From: Mactromeris polynyma
Lineage: Eukaryota; Mollusca; Bivalvia; Venerida; Mactridae
Assembly: GCA_032209605.1 (NCBI GenBank)
Contig: JASFXZ010000027.1
Coordinates: 7,335,372 to 7,399,371 of the forward strand
Length of the DNA: 64,000 bases
Reading direction: 5' to 3'
Under the pieces are notes generated by a model that was not told the DNA's origin, did not search any database, and worked only from the letters and a program-made list of their open reading frames with translations. A program made the position numbers and the translations under genes. Below are positions 61,301-64,000 of the stretch, piece by piece (within the stretch, counting starts at the first letter, position 1; each line of letters starts with the position of its first letter).

Positions 61301-62005
61301 TTGCCAACATGACGATCTAGACATTACTTTGGTTTACAATTTTCTTATGGTTTCGTTTTGGAGCTTATAGACAACCTGACACAATAAATGGTTTATTGAA
61401 ATATTCAGCGTATTTCTATCGATGAAAGTTACTACTGATGTGGAAAATAAAAAGTAGAATGAATTCATCTGATACGACAGTGCATCGCTGCATTTTTTCG
61501 TTTTATGGGAACATTACATTTAATGAAAATGCACTCAAACATGAGTGTGCAACGATTTTGTCTGCAATTGACACCATAATGGACAAATCGATATATGGAC
61601 ATGCAATGTTTCATGACTAGGAGTTCAATGAGTTGAGATATCTCGGAATTTCCAGAGAATTGCAATACATCATGTCGTGGTCACGCCAACAGCATTTAAC
61701 GTGAGTAGATCATCATTTAGTGGTAAGCTTTTCTAACAAGCATTGATAATATTCTAAATACGAGTATGTGCAAAGCAAATTCTTTTTTATACTGAAATGA
61801 GTTTTGTTTCACTCCTAGGTAGCCGCTTGTTAGCATTCCAGTATGTATAAACAAGAAATTTACTTTCCTTCCTATCTTCAAACAAAATTTGTTCCGTTTC
61901 AGATCTTTAAATCAGTCTGTGGGATTGATGCATTCGTTCCTTTTTTTATAACTGCATATTAGAGTAGAGCTTGAAGTGTTTACCAGGTAGCTCAGATTTG
62001 TGTGT

Positions 62006-62243
62006 TTCGGCGCAGCCGTACTAACTTGGTTTTGCGATTTGCATATCAGTGTTGTGTAAACCAATCAAATCTTACGTTAACCACTAAGCCAACTTCTCTT
62101 CAACCGAACAACGGTTGTAACCTTGACGCGGATTGGTTAACCTTTCGATAAGGGGTATGTTACCGTACCAAAATCCACTGAATTTCGGTGAATTTACAGA
62201 AATCCATTATGGATCTAGAGTGACCAGCAATCGTAACAGCTTG
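62006..62243 (-). repeat. family C, copy 3
   Basis: TTCGGCGCAGCCGTACTAAC, TTGCATATCAGTGTTGTG, CTTACGTTAACCACTAAGCC, TTCGATAAGGGGTATGTTAC and GTGACCAGCAATCGTAACAG form a full-length reverse copy of the 32066 repeat. Confidence 0.8.
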
Positions 62244-62708
62244 GCAATTGTTCATGTTGCACAACAAATCTTTACCTTCATATTGTACTGTTATACTGTT
62301 ATTGAACGTTATACTGTATTATATTTCTTTGAAAATACCAATGCCTAGTGTAGATGTGTGAGGCCATCAGAGTCGAGAAATGCTTACTGGACCAAAATGT
62401 TAGGGGACCCCCACCCAACACAATTAAACTAAATTAACATGTCTATACATATCTGGCAAAAACGAACAACTTTTTATAACTCGGTTTTTAGTCTACAAAG
62501 ATAGATAGATAGATTTATTTCAACATAAAATGTACAATTTACATGGCAATATAAAATTAAGACATATTAGTAACAACAATATGTATGAATCAATAAAGCC
62601 ATATCAATCAACATTATATGTTAAGGATAACACAAAAAAGAGTACAAGTAAAAACTCTTATTTCCATTGTATTCCTAGAGGGAACAAAGAGGAAATCAGC
62701 AGAAAATA

Positions 62709-62809
62709 GTAAGATTCTCTCCCCTGTGTAAGATTCTCTCCCCTGTGTAAGATTCTCTCCCCTGTGTAAGATTCTCTCCCCTGTGTAAGATTCTCTCCCC
62801 TGTGTAAGA
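62709..62809. repeat. 19-bp tandem repeat, five copies
   Basis: GTAAGATTCTCTCCCCTGT repeats five times without change, then a partial GTAAGA. The perfect identity suggests recent expansion. Confidence 0.95.
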
Positions 62810-63526
62810 AGGTATTGTTCTGCTGCTGTGGTAGACTAGTGATGAATGTAACCTCGTCCAATTTTCATATTCCCTAGAAGTATAGAGTGACCGGAACGTT
62901 TTGTATAAAATCACGTCTGATACACACATGAATGCCCTTGAATTGTTTACTCTCAATTCTTTATTAAAATGATTAAGGCCACCAGCTCATACATCAACCC
63001 ATGCGCAATGGCAGGGACGTATATTCCTATAGGTGTGTAAGCCGCGGCCTGCACTTTTCTTGAAAACTCGAAAAAATAAGTTGACCAAAAATGCAATAAG
63101 ATATTTAATGTGTTTTTGATGTTATTGTAAGCATAATTACCGGAAAGAAATATACACTAAAACCTAAAACGCACCTTTGACGATCTAACTACAAACAATT
63201 TTCCGGAGGATCATGCTTCTGGACCCCCTAAAACTAGGCATACACATTAATTTCAGCTAAGCTACACCCATGAATGGACAAGATTCTTTCGCTGTCTTCG
63301 TACTGCCCTAATGTTAGTACTTGTTTGATACACAGGAAGCAGTTTCCATAGTGATTTAACATTCCGCATAAGAGTGGCAGACATTTGAAAATAATTATTT
63401 CTGTATTTTTCAGTTCTATACTGTGGCTCATTGTGTGTGCTGTGCATGAATCGTCCAGCTACATTACTGCCTGTATTCCGTTATGTATGATAAATGTTAA
63501 ATATATAACGATTCATTTCGACTTTA

Positions 63527-63904
63527 GATCGTCACAAGTTCTCCCCCTTTGTCCCTTCTATAGTACAATGAGGCACTTCGATCACCAACTATAGTGACTA
63601 TGGTTGGATGATAAAACTCTATGGTCTAGTTACTCTGGTCACTCTTACAATTTGGAGGGTTGAAACCCCTATAGAGGTGTTCCGAATATCGACTATAGTT
63701 CAACCGTGCTAACTCGGTAAATAGTTATGTTCGGAACACCTATATAGTATACAAACCTCCAATTACGAAGAGGTAACCTGACCAGACTGAACTTGATCAC
63801 CAACCATAGTTGGTGATCGAAGTGCCTCTATATATACATAAACTAAAGAAAGGATAAAGGGAGAGAACTCTAGAAGGTATAAAGGGGAAGAACTTGTGAC
63901 AATC
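63527..63904. mobile_element. 378-bp palindromic MITE
   Basis: Outer ends GATCGTCACAAGTTCTCCCC (63527) and the reverse of GGGGAAGAACTTGTGACAAT (63884) pair. Inner segments also pair: GAGGCACTTCGATCACCAAC (63570) with the reverse of GTTGGTGATCGAAGTGCCTC (63808), and TATAGAGGTGTTCCGAATAT with the reverse of TATGTTCGGAACACCTATAT. The middle is AACCGTGCTAACTCGG. Arms of about 150 bases with moderate mismatch could form a long hairpin. Non-coding. Confidence 0.8.
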
Positions 63905-64000
63905 TCCTGTGTTTGTAGCAGGTTTATGTTATAATGAACAGAATTAAATATCTACGTAAAAATTTAACACCGTCTCTTGACATCTTGTATAGATATTTCA

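Overview
This looks like nuclear DNA of an invertebrate animal, most likely a mollusc and probably a bivalve. It is AT-rich. The one clear gene is a metazoan-type DDX1 RNA helicase split by short exons with GT-AG junctions. The rest is crowded with mariner/Tc1 relics, a LINE, MITEs, minisatellites and dispersed repeats. The assignment to molluscs rests partly on my recollection of repeats such as the CACCTGAGC...GGTGAGC element at 12.3 kb, so it is inference.

Layout. 1-10286: the 3' quarter of DDX1 on the + strand (six exons between 3266 and 10286). Its introns hold a 35-bp minisatellite of about 2.7 kb (1-2741) and a 62-bp minisatellite (3725-4470). 10287-18400: downstream DNA, with a CACCTGAGC-type dispersed repeat, local duplications and copies of two dispersed repeat families that I call A and B. 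18420-21582: minus strand, with a zinc-motif protein remnant followed by four well-formed exons of an unrecognised gene with a Myb/SANT-like domain. 23820-25130: two blocks resembling DDX1 introns. 26170-28690: a mariner remnant joined directly to a degraded LINE with reverse transcriptase. 29045-30470: an element with near-perfect ~45-bp inverted ends that carries a zinc-knuckle/coiled-coil reading frame. 30480-30790: an LTR-like stretch. 36989-37527: a 30-bp minisatellite that appears to have grown from a piece of repeat family B. 37788-41394: a 3.6-kb foldback element whose arms are built of ~172-bp tandem repeats in opposite orientations. 48908-49691: a Tc1-like element with 39-bp ends that keeps only the N-terminal DNA-binding part of its transposase. 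50103-50498 and 63527-63904: MITE-like elements.

Only DDX1 is certain as a host gene, and the Myb-like gene is a good candidate. No complete autonomous transposon is visible; nearly all mobile DNA is deleted or frameshifted. The strongest candidates for something undescribed are the zinc-knuckle TIR element at 29-30.5 kb and the foldback element at 38-41 kb.
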